The notes below the pieces were generated by a model. That model was not told the DNA's origin, searched no databases, and worked only from the letters and a program-made list of their open reading frames with translations. A DNA stretch of 59,170 bases from an uncultured Solirubrobacteraceae bacterium (GTDB lineage Bacteria; Actinomycetota; Thermoleophilia; Solirubrobacterales; Solirubrobacteraceae). Positions 17,197 to 25,378 of the stretch are shown piece after piece. Positions within the stretch are counted from its first letter, which is position 1, and each line of letters begins with the position of its first letter. The stretch is from NCBI GenBank assembly GCA_902806205.1, contig CADCVR010000064.1, positions 1 to 59,170 of the forward strand, written 5' to 3'. The position numbers and the translations under genes were made by a program.

Positions 17197-17958
17197 ATGT
17201 ATCACTCCCCGAACGAGGCGCTGGCCCCAGAGGAGCCCGCCGCCCTGGAGGAGCTCGCAGGCGACCCCGCGTCGCGCAAGCGCTTCCTGCGCATGGTGGG
17301 CGGGGGCGCGGCCGGCGCGTTCGCCCTCGTCGTCTCCGGCTGCGGCGACGGTGACGGCGGAAGCGGCGATCGCAATGGCTCAGCGAGCCCGGCGAGCGGC
17401 AGTGCCGAGCAGCAGCGCGACGAGGCCACCCCTGGAGGCGCCGCCGGGACACGGGAACCGAGCCCGGACCCGCGCAAGGGCACGAGCGACGAGGAGATCC
17501 TCAACTACGCCCTCAAGCTCGAGTACCTCGACACCGCCTTCTACGCGGCCGTGATCGAGGCCGACCTCTTCCGCGGCGCCGACCGCGACATGCTGCGGCG
17601 CTTTCAGGAGAACGAGCGCGCGCACCTGCAGGCGGTCACCGCGCTGCTCGAGAAGATCGGCGGCACGCCGGTCGAGCGGCCGAAGACGCGGTTCCCGCTC
17701 GGCAGCCCGGGCGCGGCCTTGCGGCTGGGCTCCGCGCTGGAGAACGCCGGGGCGGCGGCGTACCTCGGGCAAGCCAACCGGATCCGCAGCAAGGAGGTGC
17801 TCGCGGCCGCGCTCTCGATCCATACGGTCGAGGCGCGGCACGCCGCGGCGCTCAACGGCCTGCTCGGCCGCCCCTCCGCACCGACAGGCAGCTTCGCGCA
17901 GCCGCTGTCGATGGAAGAGGTCCTGACCAACACCCAGCGCTTCATCGTCTCGACGTGA
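17197..17958 (+). CDS. Exported ferritin-like diiron protein (lipoprotein)
   Basis: A 253-residue ferritin-like protein (Ferritin_2 type). The N-terminus has SRKRFLRMVGGGAAG and a lipobox-like VVSGC ending at Cys49, so it is probably lipid-anchored outside the membrane. A Gly/Ser/Pro linker to about residue 95 follows, then a four-helix bundle. All diiron ligands are in place: E109 (LEYLDTAFY), E140 and H143 (ENERAH), E182 (LENAG), E212 and H215 (VEARH). It starts 14 nt after the preceding stop, with AGAGAGGA upstream. It is paired with a second paralogue just downstream. Iron oxidation, storage or peroxide removal at the cell surface is possible; no activity is shown. Confidence 0.85.
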   Translation: MYHSPNEALAPEEPAALEELAGDPASRKRFLRMVGGGAAGAFALVVSGCGDGDGGSGDRNGSASPASGSAEQQRDEATPGGAAGTREPSPDPRKGTSDEEILNYALKLEYLDTAFYAAVIEADLFRGADRDMLRRFQENERAHLQAVTALLEKIGGTPVERPKTRFPLGSPGAALRLGSALENAGAAAYLGQANRIRSKEVLAAALSIHTVEARHAAALNGLLGRPSAPTGSFAQPLSMEEVLTNTQRFIVST

Positions 17959-17984
17959 GCCGCCCGAACCGAAAGGACCACCCC

Positions 17985-18620
17985 GTGTCCTGTGCTCCGC
18001 GCTTCGCCGACCCGAGCCTCGTGGCGATCGAGGTCCGCGGCGTCACTCGCAGCGCCTTCCTGCTGCGCAGCACGCTGGCCGCCGGCGCGGTCTTCGGCGC
18101 GGGCGCGGTCGGACCCTTCGTCGGTGGAGCGCTCGCCCAGAAGGGCGGCGGCGGCGCGGACGTCGACATCCTGAATTTCGCCCTGACGCTCGAGTACCTC
18201 GAGACGGCCTTCTACGAACGGGCGCTGAGGTTGCCGCTGAGCACAGAGGTCCGCGGCCTCGCACGCAACTTCGGCGAGCACGAGCGCGAGCACGTCGAAG
18301 CGCTCCGCGACACGATCGACCAACTCGGCGGCGATCCGGTCCGGGCACCTGAGCTCGCCTTCCCGCGAACGGGCGAGCGGGCCTTCCTGCGGCTGGCCCA
18401 GACGCTGGAGGAGACCGGTGTCTCGGCCTACAACGGCGCGGCGGTCATGATCGGGTCGGCGGAGGTGCTGGCGGCCGCCGGCACGATCGTCCAAGTCGAG
18501 GCCCGGCACGCCGCGGCCATCCGGCTGCAGCGGGGACTCGAGCCGGCGCCCAGACCGACCGACGAGAGCCTGGAGATGGAGCAGGTGCGGAAGGCGATCG
18601 ACCCGTTCGTGAAGTCCTGA
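17985..18620 (+). CDS. Second exported ferritin-like diiron protein
   Basis: A 211-residue paralogue of the preceding protein. Residues 20-52 look like a Tat- or Sec-type export segment (VTRSAFLLRSTLAAGAVFG to GGALAQKG), without a lipobox Cys. The bundle keeps every diiron ligand: E70 (LEYLETAFY), E100 and H103 (EHEREH), E142 (LEETG), E172 and H175 (VEARH). I chose the GTG at 17985 because GAAAGGA lies 8 nt upstream; a GTG at 17955 overlaps the previous stop (GTGA) and would add 10 residues. The pair may form a heteromer or have arisen by a simple tandem duplication. The last gene of the operon. Confidence 0.85.
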   Translation: MSCAPRFADPSLVAIEVRGVTRSAFLLRSTLAAGAVFGAGAVGPFVGGALAQKGGGGADVDILNFALTLEYLETAFYERALRLPLSTEVRGLARNFGEHEREHVEALRDTIDQLGGDPVRAPELAFPRTGERAFLRLAQTLEETGVSAYNGAAVMIGSAEVLAAAGTIVQVEARHAAAIRLQRGLEPAPRPTDESLEMEQVRKAIDPFVKS

Positions 18621-18993
18621 CCGGCGACGGGGCCAGCGGTCCGAACTCCCTCCCCGGTCCCCCGAGCGGCCTGCGATGCAGCGCCGCCGGGCGACCGCGA
18701 TCGGACTGACGGTCTCGTCGCCCTCGCCGCAAACGCGCGCGGCTTCCGGCGACCGTTTCCTTACGATCCGGTTTCGGCCGTTGCTCAGCAACGCGCGCCG
18801 CTCCTAGACTGCGTGCGCGAGGGCAGCTCCACCGAGGTCCGCCCAGGGCCGTTGCGGCGTGGATGGCAGCGCTTGACTTCCTGTTCTCGCCTCCCCACAA
18901 CGCGATGCCAGGAGGCGGCCGTGGCGATCACCGTAGCTCTGAGAAGTGTCTCGCAGTTCACCCTCGAGCCGGGCGACAGGGCGATGGGTCAAC
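18621..18993. other. Intergenic region upstream of lysR-type gene
   Basis: About 370 bases. A candidate promoter with TTGCTC (18781-18786) and TAGACT (18805-18810), spacing 18, could drive the LysR-type gene with a long leader. No ORF here has coding character. Confidence 0.4.
18781..18810 (+). promoter_or_regulatory. Candidate -35/-10 pair
   Basis: TTGCTC and TAGACT with an 18-nt spacer fit a housekeeping actinobacterial promoter. Transcription would start near 18817, some 175 nt before the proposed LysR start. Confidence 0.4.
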
Positions 18994-20139
18994 GTGTCTG
19001 AGGCTTCCGACGCGCCGGCGACGACCAACGGCACGCTTGGAGGTGCAGGGCCCGAGAGCGTGGTGTTCGGTTGCGCTGAGGCGTCTGACGTCCGGTCGGG
19101 CGCTGCGCTTGCGATCTCACCCTTTGCTGCTCTGGAGATCGTCGGGCGCGTTCCGCCCAGCGCGCTGCTCGACCTGCGTCGCCTGGCGACGCTGCGGGAG
19201 GTCGCGCGGTGTGGCAGTTACTCGGCCGCTGCGGAGGCGCTGCACTTCACGCCCTCGGCGGTGTCGCAGCAGATGGCCGGCCTGGCGCGTGACCTGGGCT
19301 GGGTCCTCTTCGAGCGTACGCCGCGGGGGATGCGGCTCACGGCGGCCGCCGAGACGCTCGTCGACCACGTCGACGCGGTCTTCGCCCGGCTCAACGAGGC
19401 CCAGGGCGAGCTGGAGGCCGTGACCGGTGGCGTGGGTGGACGCCTACGTGTCGGCTCCTTCCCGACGGCCACGGTGAGGTTCGTGGCCGGCGCGATGAGC
19501 GTCTTCCACGATCGCTTCCCGCGGGTGGAGCTGTCCTTCTCCGACGGCGAGCCGCACGAGAGCATCGGGCGGCTCAAGGAGCGCGAAGTCGACCTGGCCG
19601 CGGTCTTCGACTTCGATCACCTGACGCTGGAGACCGACTACGACGGGCGCACCGTCTGCCAGGACCGGGAGATCGACTGCCTGCAGCTCTTCGACGACCC
19701 GTTCTCGATCATGCTGCCCCGCGATCATCCCCTGGCGTTGCAGGAGCACGTCGAGATCGCCGACCTGGACGGCGAGCGGATCCTGGGCGGGCCTTCCGGC
19801 TGCTCGCCCTGGGAGGGCGACCTCCGGGTGCTGTGCCGGCGCGCCGGCTTCGATCCGCGAATCGAACGGCGGTACCGGACCGTCGACTTCGCCGCGCTCC
19901 AGGCCATCGTCGCCACGGGCAGCGATATCACCCTGGTGCCCGAGCTCGCCCTGATGCCGCCGTGCGAGGGTGTCGTCGTGCGCCCGCTGATCGACAGCCC
20001 GGTCCGCCATGTCGCGATCGCGACGCTCGCCGGGATTCCGCCCTCGGCCGCGGTGCAGATCATGGTCGAGTTGCTTCAGGAGGCGGCTGCGGCCTGGTGC
20101 GCCCCGCCGTGCACGGTCGCCGCCGTCGCCACGGGCTGA
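18994..20139 (+). CDS. LysR family transcriptional regulator
   Basis: A LysR-type regulator of about 381 residues. The helix-turn-helix reads LRRLATLREVARCGSYSAAA, EALHFTPSAVSQQM, with the usual FERTPRGMRLTAA wing. The effector domain follows: GRLRVGSFPTATVRFVAGAM starts its first lobe and DITLVPELAL sits in the late conserved region. The start is uncertain: GTG at 18994 leaves about 60 residues before the DNA-binding domain, more than usual, and no Shine-Dalgarno decides among the in-frame GTGs up to about 19060. It is convergent with the flavodoxin/TPP-enzyme operon and may or may not regulate it; LysR targets are usually divergent. Confidence 0.87.
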   Translation: MSEASDAPATTNGTLGGAGPESVVFGCAEASDVRSGAALAISPFAALEIVGRVPPSALLDLRRLATLREVARCGSYSAAAEALHFTPSAVSQQMAGLARDLGWVLFERTPRGMRLTAAAETLVDHVDAVFARLNEAQGELEAVTGGVGGRLRVGSFPTATVRFVAGAMSVFHDRFPRVELSFSDGEPHESIGRLKEREVDLAAVFDFDHLTLETDYDGRTVCQDREIDCLQLFDDPFSIMLPRDHPLALQEHVEIADLDGERILGGPSGCSPWEGDLRVLCRRAGFDPRIERRYRTVDFAALQAIVATGSDITLVPELALMPPCEGVVVRPLIDSPVRHVAIATLAGIPPSAAVQIMVELLQEAAAAWCAPPCTVAAVATG

Positions 20140-20223
20140 CCTCGCCACGTTCGGGGCCGCCGACCGCCGACACGCATCCTGCGGCCGTAGCGCCTGGCCG
20201 CTCGCTCGTCTCGCGGAAAGGAC

Positions 20224-20835
20224 TCAGGTCCCGGCTGGGTAGCCGGCGGCTCTCAGGGCATGGGCGAGATGAGCGAGATTGCGGGCGAGGGTGGCGGCGC
20301 TCTGCGCGGTCTTCTCCGGGGTGGGGTGCTTGTCGTTGAAATCGATGGGCTGCATGGCCTCCCCCACCCAGTACGTCGAGCCCTCTGCCGGGATCGTGAA
20401 GCCGACGTCGCTGAGGGCTTGGGCAAGCTCTGCGAAGACGTGGTGGGCACCGTCCTCGTTGCCCACCACGGCGACTCCGGCGACGCGGTCGTAGGAGACC
20501 ATCCGCCCGAGGTCGTCCGTCTCGGCCAGGAACGCGTCGCAGCGCTCGAGGACGCGCTGGCAGACGCTCGAGGGGTGTCCCATCCAGATCGGTGTGCCGA
20601 GCACCAGGATGTCCGCGTCGAGGATCCGGCGGCGCAGCTGAGGCCACTGGTCACCGTCGCCTTCGTCGCTGCTCACGCCGGCGTGGACGTCGAAGTCGAC
20701 GACCCGCAGGATCTCTCCTTCGACGTCGTGATCGGCCAGATTGGAGAGCACGTGCGTGAGCAGCAACTCGCAGCTGGATTTCGCCGGAGACGCCTTCAAG
20801 GTGCAGTTGAGCGCCACGGCGCTGAGCGTCGCCAT
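20224..20835 (-). CDS. Flavodoxin-like / NADPH-dependent FMN reductase family protein
   Basis: A 203-residue flavoprotein of the FMN reductase family. It opens with SAVALNCTLKASPAKSSCEL, the phosphate-binding loop of the flavodoxin fold, then ADILVLGTPIWMGHPSSVCQ in the second FMN loop and GVAVVGNEDGAHHVF in the third. It would use FMN to reduce quinones or other acceptors, or to carry electrons. It lies 36 bases downstream of the TPP-enzyme gene in the same direction, so they are probably one operon. It might take electrons from pyruvate oxidation, but that is inference. Confidence 0.87.
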   Translation of the reverse strand: MATLSAVALNCTLKASPAKSSCELLLTHVLSNLADHDVEGEILRVVDFDVHAGVSSDEGDGDQWPQLRRRILDADILVLGTPIWMGHPSSVCQRVLERCDAFLAETDDLGRMVSYDRVAGVAVVGNEDGAHHVFAELAQALSDVGFTIPAEGSTYWVGEAMQPIDFNDKHPTPEKTAQSAATLARNLAHLAHALRAAGYPAGT

Positions 20836-20871
20836 GCGATCAGGCCCCGGCCACGGGATCGGGCAAGGAAT

Positions 20872-22671
20872 TCATGGCTTGAGCTCCGAGAGCTTGTCCC
20901 GCAGGCTTTGGCGGATGATTCCCAGCGAGCCGGCGTCGCGCTTGAGCAGCGCGCTGGTCACGGCCTTGGCCTGGTCGAGGGTGATGTGCGGTGGCAGCGG
21001 CGGCACCTCCGGATCGGTGATCGCCTCGAGCACGAAGGGGCGGTCGGCGCTCAGCGCAGCATCCCAGGCGGCGGCGATCTCGCCGGGGGTCTCGACGCGC
21101 AGGCCGCGCAGGCCGATGAGCTCCGCGTAGCGTGCGTAGGGGAAGTCCGGCAGCGTCTGAGCGGCCTCGAACTTCGGATCGCCCTCGAGCACGCGCTGCT
21201 CCCAGGTGACCTGGTTGAGGTCACCGTTGTTGAGCACCAGCACGATCAGGCGCGGGTCGCTCCACCGCCGCCAGTACTTGGCGATCGTGACCAGCTCGCT
21301 GTTGCCGTTCATCTGCATCGCTCCGTCGCCCATCAAGGCGATCGCCACGCGGTCGGGGAACGCGAACTTCGCCGCGATCGCGTAGGGCACACCGGCGCCC
21401 ATCGTCGCCAGCGTGCCCGAGAGCGAGGCCTTCATGCCGCGACGGACCTTCAGGTCACGCGCGAACCAGTTGGCGACCGACCCGGAGTCCGCCGACAGGA
21501 TGCAGTCGTCGGGCAGCCGCGAGCTCAGCTCTGAGAAGACGCGCTGAGGGTTGATCGGATCGGCGTCGTTCATCGCGCGCGACTCGAGCACCTCCCACCA
21601 GTCCGCCACGCCGGACTCGACCTGCTCGCGCCACGACCGCTCGGCCTTTCGCTCGAGCAGCGGGATCAGCGCGCGCAGCGTCTGGGCGCTGTCGCCGACC
21701 AGGTTCGCCTCCATCGGGTAGCGGATCCCGATCATCTTCGCGTCGATGTCGATCTGGACCCCGCGAGCCGCGCCCTCCTCGGGAAGGAACTCGGCGTAGG
21801 GGAAGCTCGAACCAACCATCAGGAGCGTGTCGCAGCCGGTCATCAGGTCGGAGCTGGGCTTCGTGCCCAGCAGTCCGATCGCGCCTGTCACGAAGGGCAG
21901 GTCATCGGGGACCGCCGCTTTGCCGAGCAGCGCCTTGGCCACGCCGGCACCCAGGAGCTCGGCCACCTCGATTATCTCGTCGGTGGCCTCGAGCGCCCCC
22001 TGACCGACGAGCATCGCCACCCGCTCCCCCGCGTTGAGGATCTCCGCCGCCTGGCGCAGTGCGGGCTCGGCGGGCGCCCGCGCCGGTTCGCTGTAGCCGG
22101 GGCCGGAGTGGACCGTGCCGTGTGCCCGAGGCACATCGGGCAACGCGTCCTCGTCCTGGAGGTCGTTCGGGATGATCAGACAGGTCACCGTCCGCTCGGC
22201 GCGGGCGATGCGGATCGCGCGGTCCACCAGGTGACGGATCTGCGCGGGGTCGGTGGCCATGTGGACGTACTCGTGCGCCACGTCCTTGAACAACGAGGCG
22301 AGGTCCACCTCCTGCTGGTAGTTGCCACCGAGCGCCGTGCGCGCCTGCTGGCCGACGATCGCCACGACCGGCTGATGGTCGAGCTTGGCGTCGTAGAGAC
22401 CGTTCAGCAGGTGGATGGCACCCGGGCCCGAGGTCGCGAGACACACTCCGACCTCACCCGTGAATTTCGCGTGCGCGCAGGCCATGAAGGCCGCCATCTC
22501 CTCGTGGCGGACCTGCACGAACTCGAGCGGACCGGGACCATCGATCCCACCCCCGGCACGATCGAGCGCGCCCATGATCCCGTTGATCCCATCCCCGGGA
22601 TAGCCGTAGATGCGTCGCACTCCGCCGGTCGCGAGCCGCTCGACGAGATGGTCGCCGACGGTCGAACTCAT
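20872..22671 (-). CDS. Thiamine-pyrophosphate-dependent enzyme, pyruvate oxidase/dehydrogenase-like
   Basis: A 599-residue enzyme of the acetolactate synthase/pyruvate oxidase family. The N-terminal domain has the catalytic Glu in VRHEEMAAFMA and GYPGDGINGIM near the start. The middle domain resembles the FAD-binding one of pyruvate oxidase. The C-terminal domain has the TPP/Mg motif from GDGAMQMNGNSEL to LVLNNGDLNQVTWEQ. The most similar known group is PoxB-like (pyruvate to acetate and CO2). I start at the ATG at 22671 (SSTVGDHLVERLATGGVR), where the family similarity begins; the frame extends 24 codons further without signal. It leads an operon with the flavodoxin-like protein. Confidence 0.87.
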   Translation of the reverse strand: MSSTVGDHLVERLATGGVRRIYGYPGDGINGIMGALDRAGGGIDGPGPLEFVQVRHEEMAAFMACAHAKFTGEVGVCLATSGPGAIHLLNGLYDAKLDHQPVVAIVGQQARTALGGNYQQEVDLASLFKDVAHEYVHMATDPAQIRHLVDRAIRIARAERTVTCLIIPNDLQDEDALPDVPRAHGTVHSGPGYSEPARAPAEPALRQAAEILNAGERVAMLVGQGALEATDEIIEVAELLGAGVAKALLGKAAVPDDLPFVTGAIGLLGTKPSSDLMTGCDTLLMVGSSFPYAEFLPEEGAARGVQIDIDAKMIGIRYPMEANLVGDSAQTLRALIPLLERKAERSWREQVESGVADWWEVLESRAMNDADPINPQRVFSELSSRLPDDCILSADSGSVANWFARDLKVRRGMKASLSGTLATMGAGVPYAIAAKFAFPDRVAIALMGDGAMQMNGNSELVTIAKYWRRWSDPRLIVLVLNNGDLNQVTWEQRVLEGDPKFEAAQTLPDFPYARYAELIGLRGLRVETPGEIAAAWDAALSADRPFVLEAITDPEVPPLPPHITLDQAKAVTSALLKRDAGSLGIIRQSLRDKLSELKP

Positions 22672-22880
22672 AAGCCGGCTCGCCTGCCTACCGCGGCGAC
22701 GATGTTCCCCGTTCCCACGCCTGTTCCTCTCGATGATCTCCACGGTGGCCGAGCCCGTCAGGTGAGCCGGTGCCTCGCACTCGATGCGCCGGGAGTGTAC
22801 TGACCAGTACAGAGGCTGCCTGGGTGCGGCTACCGCGTAAGGAAACCGTCAGGGGCTGTGCCTTGTCGCATCGAAGCGTC

Positions 22881-22901
22881 CCCGGGCGGCATCAACCCGG
22901 G
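22881..22901 (-). terminator. Possible hairpin after the protease gene
   Basis: CCCGGG (22881-22886) and CCCGGG (22896-22901) can pair around a 9-nt loop, about 26 nt beyond the stop of the minus-strand protease gene. It is short and has no T-tract. Confidence 0.3.
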
Positions 22902-22926
22902 TGGCCGGGATGGACCGCTTGCAGCT

Positions 22927-23919
22927 CTAACGCGTGCGTGCGCTCCCAGTTCGCGAGCGCGGCTTGCTGCAGCGAACGCGCGAGGACTTGCGCTGCTTGC
23001 AGCCGGTCGCTCGGCGCTTCCTGGCCTGACTCGGCCGGGGCCTGCTACGGGCTGCAGATCGCTTTCGCGCTGCGAGCTTGGTCGCCGCGGCGGGTGCTGA
23101 GGCGACAGCCGCTGGGGGCGCGGCTTGGGTGGTGTCGGCCAGAACGACACCGGGGCCGCCGTGAGCGCGCATGTAGTTCAGTGCACGGCTGAGGTCGCTG
23201 ACGCCGTTGGTCCCCGGGAGCGGGAGCACAGAGAGCGTGCTCAGCACGCCGAACGCGCGTCCCCGCGCATCGAGGAAGCCGCTGCCGGAGTCGCCGGGAA
23301 TGCCGGGCGTCACCGTGAGGACCGGGTGGTTCCAGCCGCCGGAATCCTGGCCCAGAGCGAACCCGAACTTGGGGCTGAGCAGCGCGATGCCACCGCGCAG
23401 CTGCGAGTTGCCGTAGCTTCTGACGGCGTCCCCTGCGGCCGTTCCGCTGGTGTTCAGCCCGGTCGGGACGCCGAAGGTCGGCACGGAGGGGCTGACCTTG
23501 CCGGCGTCGGCGGGATCGAGCGCGACGAGCGCGAAGTCGTTGTACTGGCAGGCGTCGGGGTCCTTCTCGCCGATGGCCTGCATCATCACCCAGGAGTTGT
23601 AGGCCAGTCGACCGGGGCGGCTGGCACCGGCGACGTCCACCGGCGTCCCGACCGCCAGCGACTTCGCCAGGCAGCCGTTGGTCTCGTCCGCGCCTCCGGT
23701 TCCCGAGCAGTGCGCCGCTTGACCGAGGTAGACCGTCTTAGCGTCGTAGAAGACGAAGTTCGACGTGCACTGCGCGCCGTCGGTGAACGTCATCGCGCCG
23801 GGCCGGATCGACGCCGACGACGCCTCCGCGAACGTCGGCGACGCCGCGCTTGCCACCGCCGACGAGCTCATCGTCGCGCAAACGGCCACGATCGCCGCAG
23901 CCAGTACTCGAACGTTCAC
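22927..23919 (-). CDS. Secreted trypsin-like serine protease with basic tail
   Basis: A 330-residue secreted protein. The signal peptide is residues 1-26 (NVRVLAAAIVAVCATMSSSA). The catalytic triad of the chymotrypsin fold can be read: His in GQAAHC, Asp in YNDFALVAL, and Ser in PGIPGDSGSGF. Pairs of Cys suggest disulphides, as expected outside the cell. The final 50-60 residues are extremely Lys/Arg/Ser-rich (AARKRSAARSRPRPSQARKR) and would bind to anionic cell wall or DNA. The gene stands alone, with TetR on its upstream side in the same direction. The substrate is unknown. Confidence 0.83.
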   Translation of the reverse strand: MNVRVLAAAIVAVCATMSSSAVASAASPTFAEASSASIRPGAMTFTDGAQCTSNFVFYDAKTVYLGQAAHCSGTGGADETNGCLAKSLAVGTPVDVAGASRPGRLAYNSWVMMQAIGEKDPDACQYNDFALVALDPADAGKVSPSVPTFGVPTGLNTSGTAAGDAVRSYGNSQLRGGIALLSPKFGFALGQDSGGWNHPVLTVTPGIPGDSGSGFLDARGRAFGVLSTLSVLPLPGTNGVSDLSRALNYMRAHGGPGVVLADTTQAAPPAAVASAPAAATKLAARKRSAARSRPRPSQARKRRATGCKQRKSSRVRCSKPRSRTGSARTR

Positions 23920-24016
23920 GAGAGACGCCTTTCGGTCGGGACAGGAGACGCTTGACGCTCACTGTAGATGCGACTGCGCGAAAGACCCGTGCACTTGGCG
24001 CCGATGCCGTCGTGAC

Positions 24017-24634
24017 TCACGCCGCGGAGGCCACAGCGCGGGTGAGGATGTCAACGACTGTCGTGTCGTCGTCGAGCTGCTCGCGGCGGACAAGGTGCTG
24101 CCAGGTCGTGAACGACAGGGCTAGGCCGAGCGCCGCGGCCACGCGCTGTCGTCGCACGCCTCGGAGGCGTCGGCCGGCCAGCAGGCTCTCGCGCATGCTG
24201 CGCTCGTAGGCTGCGGCGTCGTCGCCGGCCAGGACCTGTGCGAGCTCGGGGATCAGCGCTGCGTCTCGGCCGACGTTGCCGAGCATCGCCTCGTTGGCGC
24301 GGAACCACAGGAAGCGCTCGCCCAGGGCCTGGCGCAGCCGTGCGTCGGGGTCTGAGATCGCCGCCCAGGGCCGAGGGTCGGGCGGCGGACTCGAAGCGAT
24401 GAACTGCGCCGAGCACGCTCCGAGCAGCGACAGGTCGTCCGGGAAGTGGTTGTAGACGGTCAGGCGGCTGACGCCCGCGCGGCGTGCGATCTCGGCAACG
24501 GTCGTGCGCGCGGGCCCCACCTCGGCGTGCAGCGCGACGGTGGCATCGACGATCCGCCGGCGCGTCTGAAGTTGCCGGCGGGCGCGCTCCTTGAGCTCAT
24601 AGCGGCGGCGGTCGGCGGACATTTCGTAGAACAT
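24017..24634 (-). CDS. TetR family transcriptional regulator
   Basis: A 205-residue TetR-type repressor. The helix-turn-helix is residues about 25-70: TRRRIVDATVALHAEVGPAR, VAEIARRAGVSRLTVYNHFP. The C-terminal half is a helical ligand-binding domain whose effector cannot be predicted. It is divergent from the cupin gene with 85 bases between the starts, and that spacer holds a perfect inverted repeat (24676-24689), so it probably represses both itself and the cupin gene. Confidence 0.9.
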   Translation of the reverse strand: MFYEMSADRRRYELKERARRQLQTRRRIVDATVALHAEVGPARTTVAEIARRAGVSRLTVYNHFPDDLSLLGACSAQFIASSPPPDPRPWAAISDPDARLRQALGERFLWFRANEAMLGNVGRDAALIPELAQVLAGDDAAAYERSMRESLLAGRRLRGVRRQRVAAALGLALSFTTWQHLVRREQLDDDTTVVDILTRAVASAA

Positions 24635-24675
24635 AGCGTATAGCGATCTAGACAGCGGGACGGACAGCGGCTACA

Positions 24676-24689
24676 GTCGATCTATCGAC
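24676..24689. promoter_or_regulatory. Candidate TetR operator
   Basis: GTCGATCTATCGAC: a 6-bp perfect inverted repeat around CT, located between the divergent tetR-type and cupin genes, 31 bp before the cupin start. A similar half-site (GCGATCTAG) lies about 40 bp further left. Position and symmetry fit a TetR site. Confidence 0.55.
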
Positions 24690-24719
24690 ATACACACTGA
24701 CAACCGAAAGGGAGCGTCG

Positions 24720-25217
24720 ATGTCCATCACCGCCGACCGCAGCATCTACTTCCAGGGACTTGCGACCCGACTGCTGTTCGCCACCGAGGCACAGTCCCTG
24801 CTCGAGCACGAGCTCGCCCCCGGCGCCCTCGGCTCACCACTGCACACGCACGCCCATGAGGACGAGGTCTCCTACGTCATCTCCGGTCTGCTCGGCGTGC
24901 AGATCGGCGACGAGGTCCGCGAGGCGCGCGCCGGCGAGACCGTCGTCAAGCCGCGAGGCGTGCAGCACGCCTTCTGGAATCCCGGCGACGAGCCGGTCCG
25001 CTTCGTCGAGCTGATCACCCCGGGCGGTTTCGAGCAGTACTTCGCCGATGTCGAGCCCATCGCCGAACCACCCGACTTCGCCGCACTCGCGGTCGTCGCC
25101 GAGCGCTACGGCCTCGACGTGGACCCCCTCTCGATCTCCGTGCTTGCGGGCGAGCACGGGCTCAACCTCGGCCCGTGTCCCACCGAGGCGCAGAACAGCC
25201 CCGCCCGCGGGCAGTAA
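24720..25217 (+). CDS. Cupin domain protein
   Basis: A 165-residue single-domain cupin. The metal-binding motif 1 is PLHTHAHEDEVSYVISG (two His and a Glu) and motif 2 is PRGVQHAFWNPGD. Cupins of this size include dioxygenases, isomerases and quercetinase-like proteins; no substrate can be inferred. AAAGGGAG lies 5 nt before the ATG. It is divergent from the TetR gene with a shared candidate operator, so its expression is probably induced by a small molecule sensed by TetR. Confidence 0.88.
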   Translation: MSITADRSIYFQGLATRLLFATEAQSLLEHELAPGALGSPLHTHAHEDEVSYVISGLLGVQIGDEVREARAGETVVKPRGVQHAFWNPGDEPVRFVELITPGGFEQYFADVEPIAEPPDFAALAVVAERYGLDVDPLSISVLAGEHGLNLGPCPTEAQNSPARGQ

Positions 25218-25378
25218 GAAGCTGCTTGAGTCCGCGCCACCGCCGGTGAGTCGCCACAAAGGTCCCGTGCCCGCGCGGGCCCTTGGCGATGTGAGAAGCG
25301 CGCGACGGAGCGATCAGCCGTGTGTTGAGCCCGCGTGAACCCGCGCAACCTCCGCGGCGAGCCCGGCGTTGTAGGGAC

